Assembly (NCBI RefSeq): GCF_000270305.1
Contig: NC_015737.1
Coordinates: 1,984,501-2,048,500, forward strand
Reading direction: 5' to 3'
Source: Clostridium sp. SY8519
GTDB taxonomy: Bacteria > Bacillota > Clostridia > Lachnospirales > Lachnospiraceae
DNA: 64,000 bases
Shown here: piece after piece, positions 9,644-17,517 of the stretch
Position numbering within the stretch: the first letter of the stretch is position 1
Layout of the letters: each line of letters starts with the position of its first letter
Translations under genes and position numbers: made by a program
Notes under the pieces: model-generated
What the model saw: only the letters and a program-made list of their open reading frames with translations
Databases searched by the model: none
Told to the model about the DNA's origin: nothing

Positions 9644-10684
9644 TTGGACATTCCTGTTTACTACTTCTCTTTGCCGCATGATTTATCAGGCAGCAGGAGT
9701 AAAAACCGATTTCGAGCAGAGCTTTTGTGGGGCGTTAGTAAAATGCTTGACCTAATGGAAGGCGAGCAGGATTTTACTATGGTCTTTGATTATGCCTGTG
9801 ATATTGAAATACATTACAAGGATGGCTTTGAGTTTTTTCAGATTAAGACGCATGGGCGCTGTAAGTCATATACCACAAAAAGGCTTACTAAAGTTGAGGG
9901 TGAAGGCTCGATTCTAGGCAAGCTGTATGTTCTCGCGAAAGGTGACTTAGCAAGAAGTGTCAGGGTCGCTGTTGTTAGTAATGTCCCATATAACTCAATG
10001 CCCGCCGATCAGTTAATCAATTGTTTTGTAAAGCTGCCTGAGAAGGATCAGAGGGAAATTGAGAAAGCACTTAAGAAGGAACTGAGTATAGATGATATCG
10101 ATTTCACAAAGATATTTTATATTCAGACAAATATGGATCTAGAGCATCCGGATGATGCCGTTCGCGGTAAGTTAACCTTTGTCTTTGAGAAAATTAAGAA
10201 GTGTGAACCTACAAATCCAAATGCTCTTTACCGCCTAATCGTTGACACTGTTTCTGATAAAGCGTGTTATGAATATTCTGCTGATGATTATGAGGAAATT
10301 AAAAGATTAAAAGGCCTTTCAAGGAACCAGTTTGATGAATTACTGGACCTTCATGCAGAGAAATCAAAGACGGGATTTCAGGCGGCAGTCGAATACATCG
10401 AAAGTTTGCCTGGTGTTAAAGAACGAATGACTTATAAGCGATCATTGCCTAACGTTCTCAAGTTGTTGTCTACTTCTTGGAATATTAAAGAAATAGAAAA
10501 GGAAATATCCAGATTTCTCTTGGTACATGACGTTGGAGATACTGATAGCGCTATAGATTTATTGATTTCAAAATTCAATGATCGATTTCCGGTAGAAGTA
10601 AGTAGAGCAGATAGAGTCGTATTATATATTGTTATTCTTAAACGATATGAAGATGGAGTGTATGGATATGAAGATGACATTTAA
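9644..10684 (+). CDS. DUF4297/Cap4-type dsDNA nuclease
   Basis: I place the start at TTG 9644 because GGAAGGTGGTGG precedes it and because the sequence LDIPVYYFSLPHDLSGSRSKNRF resembles the family's N-terminus; an upstream ATG at 9584 would overlap brxL and has no ribosome site. The N-terminal third holds a PD-(D/E)xK-like core with acidic residues in CDIEIHYKDG followed by FEFFQIKTHG (QIK near residue 66), as in the DUF4297 nuclease domain of Cap4 and Lamassu LmuA. The C-terminal 200 residues are helical and unassigned; in related systems that part binds a partner or signal. It overlaps the next gene by 17 bases, so the two proteins are translationally coupled. Confidence 0.8.
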   Translation: MDIPVYYFSLPHDLSGSRSKNRFRAELLWGVSKMLDLMEGEQDFTMVFDYACDIEIHYKDGFEFFQIKTHGRCKSYTTKRLTKVEGEGSILGKLYVLAKGDLARSVRVAVVSNVPYNSMPADQLINCFVKLPEKDQREIEKALKKELSIDDIDFTKIFYIQTNMDLEHPDDAVRGKLTFVFEKIKKCEPTNPNALYRLIVDTVSDKACYEYSADDYEEIKRLKGLSRNQFDELLDLHAEKSKTGFQAAVEYIESLPGVKERMTYKRSLPNVLKLLSTSWNIKEIEKEISRFLLVHDVGDTDSAIDLLISKFNDRFPVEVSRADRVVLYIVILKRYEDGVYGYEDDI

Positions 10685-12350
10685 GGAGTTATATCTTTTC
10701 TCCCCACAAGAAAAGAAGGCAAAGAGGATCTCTTTTGAAGAAGGAGTAAATGTCATTACTTCTAATCAGGAGGATGGCACTGACAGAGGTAAGTCTGTCG
10801 TTATGCGTAGTTTGTACCACGCCCTTGGTGCAGAAAGTCATTTTGAAACGAAATGGGACACAAAGAGCAAGATATATATCCTACATCTGTTTATCGATGG
10901 GAATGGGTATTATATTTATCGGTCTGCTGATTTATATAAATTTTTTGATGAGCATAAAAAACTTCTGTTTGTGTCTACACACAGCCACGAGTTGTCTGAA
11001 AAGATCAAAGAGTTTACTGGATTTGCAGTTATGTTACCGGGAAGGACAAGTGAGAAACTAGAGATAACCCCGCCAGTGTATAACTATTTACCGTTTTTCT
11101 TAGATCAGGATCATTATGATGGGAGCAAGTACTCATCATTCAAGAACCTACAGCAATATGCGAATTATAAAGACTCTGTGCTGTTTTATCATCTTGGGAT
11201 ATATGATGAATCGTATTTTGAGCTTGTAAGAACAAAAGAGGCGTTGTCAGAAGAATTCAGCGCTCATAAGTCGCGGCTTGATATGCTCCATGCAATGCAA
11301 AGTGATATAGAAAGTAGACTTGGAACAGGGGCCTATTCTACAGACATTGATGCATTACGTAAAGATGTCGAACTATATCGCAAAGAATACGCTGATGTGC
11401 TGTCAAAGCTTAATAAGTGCAAAGCGAGATTGGTTGATCTGAGAAATAGCTTGTTTGAATACGAAGCATTGCTTCATGAGATGAGCTCTCTTTCAGATGC
11501 CAATGAAAAAGAAATTAAACAGCTGATTGAACACAAGTGCCCAGAATGTGGATCCGTAATTACAGAAACTACTTCTTTAAGGAGCAAGCGGTACAACCTT
11601 GCTGAAGATATTGTAACAGTTAAAAACGAATTACAAGTCTCAATACAAAATGCTACGCAGGATATCGAAAAGGAAGAAAAGAAGTACCAGAGTCTGTTAG
11701 AGCAGCTGGCGGCATACGAGGCCAAAGTTAAAATCAATACCAAGCAGGCAGATGACATTATCCGATATAAAGGGTTATGTGAAATCCGTGAGGGAATCAT
11801 AGCGGAACGTCATGACGTGTCTGATCTCATCGATGAAGAAGATGAGAAACTGAAGGAAATAGCTAAGGAAATAAGAAAATACGGAGAAAAGAAAAAACGT
11901 ATTGAAGACAAATACTATGAACTACTGGTAACCGCAAGGACAAAGTTTGGGCTGAGTGAAATTGAGCCCGAAAAATTCAAGAAACTTACCAATAACTTTG
12001 TTGCTAGTGGAAGCAACAAAAATATAGCCACAGTAATATGGTATTTGGCAATCTTGAATTTGCGCCAGGAATTCAATCCCAATGCAATTGAATTCCCGAT
12101 AGTGTTTGATAGCCCCAATAATGTTGAAACTGATAACGTGAAAAAACATGCATTGTTGCAGTACATTCTCGACAATGCAAGCGGCCCACAGCTTGTTCTT
12201 TCCAGCATTGGCTTTGATAAAACAGAGTTTACCACCAAAGGAAATATAAATGTTATTAAGTTGGAAAATGCAAAATACTCGTTGCTAGACGATCAGTCCT
12301 ATACAGAGTACAAAAACATATTAGATGTATTGTGTGATGCGGAGATTTGA
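10668..12350 (+). CDS. SMC/Rad50-like ABC ATPase with zinc hook
   Basis: The 560-residue protein begins with an ABC ATPase half containing a Walker A segment NQEDGTDRGKSVV (residues about 34-46). A long coiled coil follows, broken by a zinc-hook pair CPECG (Cys291, Cys294), and the C-terminal half carries Walker B FPIVFDSPNN. This is the layout of the ATPase in Lamassu (LmuB) and ABC three-component systems. ATG 10668 is chosen for its GGAG nine bases upstream; two earlier in-frame ATGs are badly spaced. It overlaps the nuclease gene. No third small component (LmuC or middle component) is present on either side. Confidence 0.85.
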   Translation: MKMTFKELYLFSPQEKKAKRISFEEGVNVITSNQEDGTDRGKSVVMRSLYHALGAESHFETKWDTKSKIYILHLFIDGNGYYIYRSADLYKFFDEHKKLLFVSTHSHELSEKIKEFTGFAVMLPGRTSEKLEITPPVYNYLPFFLDQDHYDGSKYSSFKNLQQYANYKDSVLFYHLGIYDESYFELVRTKEALSEEFSAHKSRLDMLHAMQSDIESRLGTGAYSTDIDALRKDVELYRKEYADVLSKLNKCKARLVDLRNSLFEYEALLHEMSSLSDANEKEIKQLIEHKCPECGSVITETTSLRSKRYNLAEDIVTVKNELQVSIQNATQDIEKEEKKYQSLLEQLAAYEAKVKINTKQADDIIRYKGLCEIREGIIAERHDVSDLIDEEDEKLKEIAKEIRKYGEKKKRIEDKYYELLVTARTKFGLSEIEPEKFKKLTNNFVASGSNKNIATVIWYLAILNLRQEFNPNAIEFPIVFDSPNNVETDNVKKHALLQYILDNASGPQLVLSSIGFDKTEFTTKGNINVIKLENAKYSLLDDQSYTEYKNILDVLCDAEI

Positions 12351-12351
12351 T

Positions 12352-12687
12352 ATGCAGGGACAGTATAAAGTCATCACCCTCTGCGGCAGTACCCGTTTCA
12401 AAGATGAGTTCATGGATGTCCAGAAGCTGCTGACGTTGGAAGGGAACATCGTAATCAGCGTCGGTCTCTTCGGCCATTCCGGCGACAATGAAGTCTGGGA
12501 GAACATGGACGAGGGTACGCTGACAAAGACAAAAGAAATGCTGGACGATATGCATAAACGCAAGATCGATATGGCTGATGAGATCTACGTCATCAATGTC
12601 GGCGGATATATCGGATCCAGCACCAGATCAGAGATCGAATACGCGCTGGCGAACGGAATGCCGGTCCGCTATTTGGAAGAAATATAG
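12352..12687 (+). CDS. Nucleoside 2-deoxyribosyltransferase-like protein
   Basis: A 111-residue protein with the opening ITLCGSTRFKDEF and the closing GGYIGSSTRSEIEYALANG, both typical of the Rossmann-like nucleoside 2-deoxyribosyltransferase/DUF4406 superfamily. Members cleave or exchange N-glycosidic bonds of nucleosides; related domains act on NAD-derived or nucleotide signals in some defence settings, but the substrate here is unknown. The start follows GGAGA by six bases; an ATG at 12325 lies inside the preceding gene. It lies only 1 base behind the ATPase gene and 36 bases before a macrodomain gene, so it may belong to either module. Confidence 0.7.
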   Translation: MQGQYKVITLCGSTRFKDEFMDVQKLLTLEGNIVISVGLFGHSGDNEVWENMDEGTLTKTKEMLDDMHKRKIDMADEIYVINVGGYIGSSTRSEIEYALANGMPVRYLEEI

Positions 12688-12723
12688 TTGTGTGCTGAGG
12701 GCACATGGGAGAGGAGGATCGCC

Positions 12724-13281
12724 ATGAAACAGGGCAATACTGTTATCCGGACAATTCAAGGCGACATCACAAAGGTTGACTCTGTGGTGGCGATTGTAAA
12801 CGCAGCAAATAAATCGCTTCTTGGCGGTGGTGGTGTCGATGGGGCTATTCATCGTGCTGCCGGGAAAGAACTGCTAGCGGAATGCCGGACATTGAATGGA
12901 TGCGAAACCGGCGAGGCGAAGATTACAGGGGCTTATAACCTTCCCTGTAAATATATCATTCACACGGTCGGGCCAGTCTGGCACGGCGGCGGACATCGTG
13001 AAGCAGAGCTTCTTGCGAACTGTTATAAGAATTCCCTGCAGCTGGCAAAGGATCATGGTATCCGCAGCATTGCTTTTCCATCGATCTCTACGGGTGTGTA
13101 TTCTTATCCTCTCGATGAAGCTGCTGATATTGCTGTTCGCACTGCAAGTGAGTTTGTAAGTGCTAATCCGGATGCAATTGATGAAATTATCTGGGTGCTT
13201 TTTGATGCCGGAACAAAAGCTGCTTATGACAAGGCTCTTGATGTATTAGACGCAGAGATATCAGTCGACGACATAGAATGA
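12724..13281 (+). CDS. Macrodomain ADP-ribose hydrolase (YmdB-like)
   Basis: This 185-residue single-domain protein shows the full macrodomain signature: [29 protein letters not shown] and [14 protein letters not shown]. Relatives (E. coli YmdB) remove O-acetyl-ADP-ribose acetyl groups or hydrolyse mono-ADP-ribose from proteins or DNA. The start at 12724 is fixed by GAGAGGAGGATC. A close paralogue lies at 37307. Neighbours are an NDT-like gene and a broken NADAR gene, both linked to ADP-ribose or NAD-type nucleotides, which makes an ADP-ribosylation-reversal role plausible. Confidence 0.93.
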   Translation: MKQGNTVIRTIQGDITKVDSVVAIVNAANKSLLGGGGVDGAIHRAAGKELLAECRTLNGCETGEAKITGAYNLPCKYIIHTVGPVWHGGGHREAELLANCYKNSLQLAKDHGIRSIAFPSISTGVYSYPLDEAADIAVRTASEFVSANPDAIDEIIWVLFDAGTKAAYDKALDVLDAEISVDDIE

Positions 13282-13309
13282 ATCGGACAATGGAACAAAT
13301 GATCCTGTG

Positions 13310-13979
13310 ATGGTCGGTTTTTTCCATGAAAACGAGGCCTATGGGTGCTTCAGTAACTGGTATCCGGCCGAATTTGATTATGCTGGCAGAATGCTCACCT
13401 TATGACAAGAAATGGGAAATCGGTATTGATATCAACGATCCCGACAGGCTCGTTATTGCCAAGTGGAAAGGAAAGAATCTACTCGGCAGAATTCTGATGG
13501 AAGTTCGCGAGGAACTGCGTCAGGAAATCCAGTCCTCACCGCATGGAAAGGTGGAATATGTTGATGCTCGCGATCTGGAACCGATCAAAGAATGGAACAT
13601 GACTGCCGGAGAACTCAAGCGGATACCGCAGTTCTATAATGCGATCCATGCGCATAGCGACACCTTAAGAGGGCATTGCGAGAGGGATGTATTCTATAAT
13701 GGCTATTCTTTGTATGATTGGGAAGTTACTATGCGCACAAACATGGGCGGAGGCCTGCCGGTCATCGGATTCTACGAGATGAAGCAGGATGTGTATGATA
13801 CCGTCCGCCGCTTGAAAGCACAGGATGTGACAAAGAAGCAGCGATTGGATTTCTGCACCAAGTACATACCGGTATTGGAGATGATCGACGCAGATCCAGA
13901 CTTAAAAGAAGCCTGTGCAGATCATTCCATTTATAAGAATGACGATAAGCATGGGAGCCTGATCCATTTCCTCTATTGA
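13310..13979 (+). pseudogene. NADAR-family glycosidase gene broken by internal deletion
   Basis: The first 24 codons from ATG 13310 read GFFHENEAYGCFSNWYPAEF, the N-terminus of NADAR (YbiA-like) proteins. The frame then ends at TGA about 13402. The C-terminal half continues one frame over from about 13380 as LAECSPYDKKWEIGID and runs to 13979. Roughly 100 central codons, with catalytic residues, are missing. The join falls on GCTGGC, which would be present on both sides of the gap in an intact gene, consistent with a microhomology deletion. NADAR enzymes remove ADP-ribose from guanine or process ADP-ribosyl compounds. The tail past residue 90 (LYDWEVTMRTNMGG) is a conserved C-terminal extension I cannot name. 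Probably non-functional. Confidence 0.8.
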
Positions 13980-13985
13980 TACTTT

Positions 13986-14240
13986 ATGGAAGATACCTAC
14001 CAGAACGATATTGTGGTTCACAACTACGGTGATCTGGTGGAAACCGGAGGAATGAAGGATAAAGTAGCTGCTCCGGCAGAAGAGGATCTGAGGGCTCTTT
14101 CTGCAGAACAGGTACTGGGCTGTATAGTATGGCATTTTAGAAGAGATCATTTTGACAATGGATCTCTCATTCATAGCGGTATTGCCGAAGGACATATGCT
14201 TCGGATACTGAAGGTTTATTACGAGAAAGAGGTGAACTGA
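13986..14240 (+). CDS. Small DUF6508-like protein
   Basis: An 84-residue protein whose core, LSAEQVLGCIVWHFRRDHF followed by GSLIHSGIAEGHML, resembles the DUF6508 family of small proteins found near restriction and ADP-ribose genes. No catalytic function is known. It starts 6 bases after the NADAR remnant and its stop overlaps the next ATG (TGATG), so it is translationally coupled to the Mrr gene. The ribosome site is weak, suggesting that it was once translated by coupling from NADAR. Confidence 0.6.
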   Translation: MEDTYQNDIVVHNYGDLVETGGMKDKVAAPAEEDLRALSAEQVLGCIVWHFRRDHFDNGSLIHSGIAEGHMLRILKVYYEKEVN

Positions 14241-15160
14241 TGGCCGTTCCAAAGTTTTTTGAGTTCTTTGAAGGATTCCTGAGAGCAACACAGGATGGAG
14301 AGTTGCATACAGCCAAGGAAGTCAGGGAGATCATAGCAAAAGAGATGAATATTTCAGATGCAGATCGTCTGGAGATGCTGCCCAGCGGAAAGCAGACCAC
14401 ATTTGCTAACCGAGTTGCATGGGCAAGGACATATCTCGATAAAGCCGGGCTGATAGAAACTCCTACCAGAGGAAAATACCGGATTACGGAAGCAGGTAAG
14501 AATGCGCTGACTTCCGGAGAAAAGATCGATCTGAAATATCTGGAGCGGTCTGACAAATTTAAAGAGTTTCATAAAGCGGCGACTTCCAAATCGGCAGAGG
14601 ACACGGATCAAGATAATACGGAATCCGATGAGTCGCCCATGGAAACACTGGATGCCGCTTTCCAACAGGTCAATGCGACGCTTGCCAGCCAGCTCATGGA
14701 CGAAGTGATGAAGCTTACTCCGAGCGAATTTGAACGGCTTGTGGTGAAACTTCTTCTCAAAATGGGCTATGGAAGCGGGATTGAAGAAGCTGGCATGGTT
14801 ACACAGCCGTCCAATGATGGCGGAATCGATGGAATCATTAAGGAAGACCAGCTGGGCTTCAGCCATATTTATATTCAGGCTAAACAGTGGGCAGTGGATC
14901 AGACTGTAGGCAAACCGGAAATTCAGAAGTTTGTTGGTGCTCTGCAGGGGCAGCAGGCGCAGAAAGGCCTCTTTATTACAACAGCAAAGTTTTCAAGCGG
15001 AGCGTTACAGTTTGCTGATAATCTCCTTGGTGCAAAGGTTGTGCTGGTAGATGGAACTGCTCTCACAAAGCTGATGATTAAGCATAATGTCGGCGTATCT
15101 GTTGAGCATATCTATGAAGTTAAGAGATTAGACAGTGATTTCTTTGCTGAGGAATTGTGA
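14240..15160 (+). CDS. Mrr-type restriction endonuclease
   Basis: The 306-residue protein has an N-terminal winged-helix domain (Mrr_N, about 1-100), an acidic linker (TDQDNTESDESP) and a C-terminal Mrr catalytic domain. LTPSEFERLVVKLLLKMGY opens the nuclease fold; the Asp of GGIDGII near residue 197 and the QAK of IYIQAKQW near residue 212 are the expected D-(Q)xK active site. Such enzymes cut DNA carrying foreign methylation. The short, complete domain order suggests a working gene. It is the last intact gene of this run and is followed by a DUF6361 stub and a terminator. Confidence 0.93.
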   Translation: MAVPKFFEFFEGFLRATQDGELHTAKEVREIIAKEMNISDADRLEMLPSGKQTTFANRVAWARTYLDKAGLIETPTRGKYRITEAGKNALTSGEKIDLKYLERSDKFKEFHKAATSKSAEDTDQDNTESDESPMETLDAAFQQVNATLASQLMDEVMKLTPSEFERLVVKLLLKMGYGSGIEEAGMVTQPSNDGGIDGIIKEDQLGFSHIYIQAKQWAVDQTVGKPEIQKFVGALQGQQAQKGLFITTAKFSSGALQFADNLLGAKVVLVDGTALTKLMIKHNVGVSVEHIYEVKRLDSDFFAEEL

Positions 15161-15187
15161 ATGAACGTCTGGGATTATAAGGATTGA

Positions 15188-15337
15188 ATGGAAAGAAGAC
15201 GTGAGTTATGCCATCTTGGATGGATTGATTTTTCAAAAAGTGAACGCAACAAGGTATTGAGCGTGCTGGATCTCCTGTCAGAGTCTAGCACGCTCGACGA
15301 GCTTGGAATTCGGCGTTTTATGGTATTATCTCACTAA
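15188..15337 (+). pseudogene. DUF6361 N-terminal stub
   Basis: The 49-residue reading frame MERRRELCHLGWIDFSKSER... continues with KVLSVLDLLSE and STLDELGIR, the conserved N-terminus of DUF6361 proteins (normally several hundred residues, found in defence islands). It breaks off after LGIRR and stops directly before a hairpin terminator. A remnant left by deletion; an independent small protein is unlikely. Confidence 0.65.
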
Positions 15338-15341
15338 GAGC

Positions 15342-15380
15342 AAGGCTCCGGAAGGATGCGTTCCTATCGGAGCCTTTGTC
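15342..15380 (+). terminator. Rho-independent terminator
   Basis: AAGGCTCCG pairs with CGGAGCCTT across a 17-base loop and is followed by TTTGT. It ends the defence run that includes mrr. Confidence 0.7.
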
Positions 15381-15467
15381 AATGGGAGATGAATATTTTT
15401 TGGTCTTTACTTGACACAAGCAGATGTTTTTGCGATAGGGTTGAGTTAGTGATTTGGATAACGCAGG

Positions 15468-15492
15468 GTTGTGACTGTGGTTTAGATGTCAG
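15468..15492 (+). repeat. Degenerate direct repeat, left copy
   Basis: A 25-base segment (GTTGTGACTGTG...TAGATGTCAG) matches the segment at 16493-16517 at 21 of 25 positions in the same orientation. The two copies flank the cyclase gene. They may be ends of a decayed insertion sequence. Confidence 0.5.
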
Positions 15493-15526
15493 CGCGACAA
15501 CTGGGATTTGTAAAGGAGTGTAATGA

Positions 15527-16171
15527 ATGAGAGTGATTGACTTAACACATGTTATTGAAAGTACTATGCCTGTTTATCCGGGTACCGAACCACCAATCTT
15601 TGAATCGGCTAATACTTATGAGAAAGATGGGTTTAAGGAAACAAGAATATCTATGTTTACACATACAAGAACTCATATGGATCCGCCTGCTCACCTGTTT
15701 CGTGACAGGACTACATTGGATGCTTTTCTCCCGGACCAATTTATCGGAAAAGCGTTGGTGGTTGACTGCACTTCATTAAATGAAGGCGAGCCAATCACCA
15801 TGGAGCATTTGCTGGCTTATGGAGAGAAGGTAAAAGATGCTGATTTCCTGTTGTTCTATCTTGGATGGGATGAACGTTGGGGCACGAAGGAATATTTTGG
15901 AGACTACCCATGTATCGATGATTCTGTTTTGGATCACATTCTTGATGGAAACTACAAAGGGATAGGATTTGATGTGATCGGTCTTGACCCTATTGCAGAT
16001 GAAAACCTTACACGGCACAAAAAACTGTTTAAGAACAAGGATATTATCAACATAGAGAACCTATGCAATCTTGGGAAATGTGGATCTGAACTCTTTTGGT
16101 TCAGCTGCTTTCCGTTGAAGCTCGCGGATTGTGATGGGTCTCCTATACGTGCGGTTGCGTGGTTTGAGTAG
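15527..16171 (+). CDS. Cyclase-family metal hydrolase (kynurenine-formamidase-like)
   Basis: The 214-residue protein matches the putative cyclase family PF04199: it opens with IDLTHVIESTMPVYPG and carries the metal-binding motif HTRTHMDPPAHL near residues 46-57 (the usual form is HxGTHxDxPxH; the Gly is Arg here). Members are Mn/Zn amide hydrolases, including kynurenine formamidase. Substrate cannot be assigned; no tryptophan-pathway genes are nearby. It stands alone, preceded by AAAGGAG, with about 350 bases of genefree DNA upstream and 500 downstream, and is framed by short IS-like repeats, so it may have arrived as a passenger. Confidence 0.85.
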   Translation: MRVIDLTHVIESTMPVYPGTEPPIFESANTYEKDGFKETRISMFTHTRTHMDPPAHLFRDRTTLDAFLPDQFIGKALVVDCTSLNEGEPITMEHLLAYGEKVKDADFLLFYLGWDERWGTKEYFGDYPCIDDSVLDHILDGNYKGIGFDVIGLDPIADENLTRHKKLFKNKDIINIENLCNLGKCGSELFWFSCFPLKLADCDGSPIRAVAWFE

Positions 16172-16577
16172 CGCAAATTCCAGTTTGTAGACATGTTTGG
16201 GCAAACGAGGAAAAGGTGCGATAAGTTCGGGCAAGCGTGGATAGGGCAATTTTGACATTCACAATGTCCACTCTTGCCATATTGAGACGGTATGTTTGAT
16301 GTCAAGGGTCGAAGGGAAGTAGGCGCGAAAGCTTAAGTATACTGCGGTTTCGGGCAATCGGGCAAATTTGGCATCGGACAGACAAAACGCTTCTCGGCAA
16401 CTTATCCAAAGTAAAATCAGGTCAAAAAGTGTGAGAGTTGAGTTGCCACGATAGATGTCACTATGTTGAGTTGCCGAGTTAGATGTTGGGAAGTTGTGGC
16501 TGTGAGATAGATGTCAGAACTAATAATAAATTCCGGATGCATAGAAAGCGTCCGGAAAATTTTTTGGAAAAAATAGA
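16172..16577. other. Gene-poor spacer with short repeats
   Basis: No convincing gene. Near 16439-16517 the element GTTGCC/GG...TAGATGT(CA) occurs three times in about 80 bases (16442, 16470 and 16493), resembling the iterated transposase-binding sites found at ends of some insertion sequences. No transposase reading frame remains between the copies at 15468 and 16493. Confidence 0.4.
16493..16517 (+). repeat. Degenerate direct repeat, right copy
   Basis: Partner of the repeat at 15468-15492 (21 of 25 identical, ending TAGATGTCAG). Two further shorter relatives lie just upstream. Confidence 0.5.
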
Positions 16578-16614
16578 TGTAACCATTGACATTACACCTG
16601 CGGCGTGTTATATT
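16578..16614 (+). promoter_or_regulatory. Promoter with overlapping Rrf2-type operator
   Basis: A -35 TTGACA (16586-16591) and -10 TATATT (16609-16614) are spaced by 17 bases. The dyad TGTAACCATTGACATTACA (16578-16596) covers the -35 box. The same dyad recurs at 17461 in front of the rrf2 gene, so the Rrf2 protein probably represses both promoters. Confidence 0.75.
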
Positions 16615-16686
16615 ATGATCACCAGATGAAACCATAGCGATTACAACCGATAAAAATATTAGTGACAATCTAAGGAGGATACCATC

Positions 16687-17460
16687 ATGACAAACAAAGA
16701 AAAGGCGCTGGCACTTATCGGCACATTCGCAAACGGTGATACCGCAAAGGCAAAGGAGCTTCTTGCTCCCGGCTACATTCAGCACAACCTCGCTTATGGC
16801 ACAGGCGCTGACGCTTTTGTAGGCAGCGTTGCCTATCTTGCATCCGCTCCCGTTAAGACTACGGTCAATAACATCCGTGCATTCGAGGATGGCGACAAGG
16901 TGTTCCTGCAGACTATATATAACTTCGCAGGAGCCGGAGAACAGGTCGCCTTTGACATCTTCCGTTTTGATGCTGATGGCAAGATTGCCGAGCATTGGGA
17001 CAATCTCGCGGCCAAGGCAGAACCAAATCCGTCCGGTCATACGCAGATTGACGGCTACGATTCGCTGGAAGACCTCGATAAGACTGAGGAGAACCGTGAT
17101 ATCATCAAGAACTTCCTTCATGATGTAATGCAGGGCAAGGCTCCCGAAAAGACACCTTCCTACTTTGACGGTGACACCTATATTCAGCACAACACAGGAA
17201 TTGCTGACGGCCTTTCCGGCCTCGGCGCTGCTCTGGAGGCACTTGGAAAGCAGGGCATTCAGATGATCTATGACAATATCCATCAGGTTCTTGCGCAGGG
17301 CAATTATGTACTGGCCGTTTCCGAGGGCACCTTTGGCGGAACTCCTACTTCCTACTACGATCTGTGGAGGGTTGAGAACGGTAAGGTGGCAGAGTACTGG
17401 GATGTCATGGAAACCATTGCTGATAAAGAGACATGGCAGAACCAGAACGGCAAATTCTAA
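16687..17460 (+). CDS. Tandem SnoaL-like (NTF2-fold) protein
   Basis: The 257-residue protein contains two NTF2/SnoaL-like halves, each with an ALIGTFANGDTAKAKELLAPGYIQHN-type opening (residues about 8-33 and 128-160) and a (A)EHWD/(A)EYWD signature at the ends of the halves. The family covers ester cyclases and small-molecule hydratases or isomerases; many stress-induced members have no known substrate. An AAGGAGG ribosome site precedes the ATG. Its promoter carries an operator shared with the downstream Rrf2 gene, so it is likely induced under redox or nitrosative stress. Function unknown. Confidence 0.85.
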   Translation: MTNKEKALALIGTFANGDTAKAKELLAPGYIQHNLAYGTGADAFVGSVAYLASAPVKTTVNNIRAFEDGDKVFLQTIYNFAGAGEQVAFDIFRFDADGKIAEHWDNLAAKAEPNPSGHTQIDGYDSLEDLDKTEENRDIIKNFLHDVMQGKAPEKTPSYFDGDTYIQHNTGIADGLSGLGAALEALGKQGIQMIYDNIHQVLAQGNYVLAVSEGTFGGTPTSYYDLWRVENGKVAEYWDVMETIADKETWQNQNGKF

Positions 17461-17479
17461 TGTAACCGTTGAAATTACA
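17461..17479 (+). promoter_or_regulatory. Second Rrf2-type operator
   Basis: TGTAACCGTTGAAATTACA begins directly after the snoaL stop and matches the operator at 16578 at 17 of 19 bases, keeping TGTAAC and ATTACA arms. It lies 38 bases before the rrf2 start, consistent with autoregulation. Confidence 0.7.
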
Positions 17480-17517
17480 GCATGCGTGATGTAGAATGGC
17501 AGCCGGAGGTGGTTTAT

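Noticed and set aside
9644..12350. Complete three-gene Lamassu system
   Set aside because: Only nuclease and ATPase genes are visible; no LmuC-like small gene, so I call it a two-gene relative.
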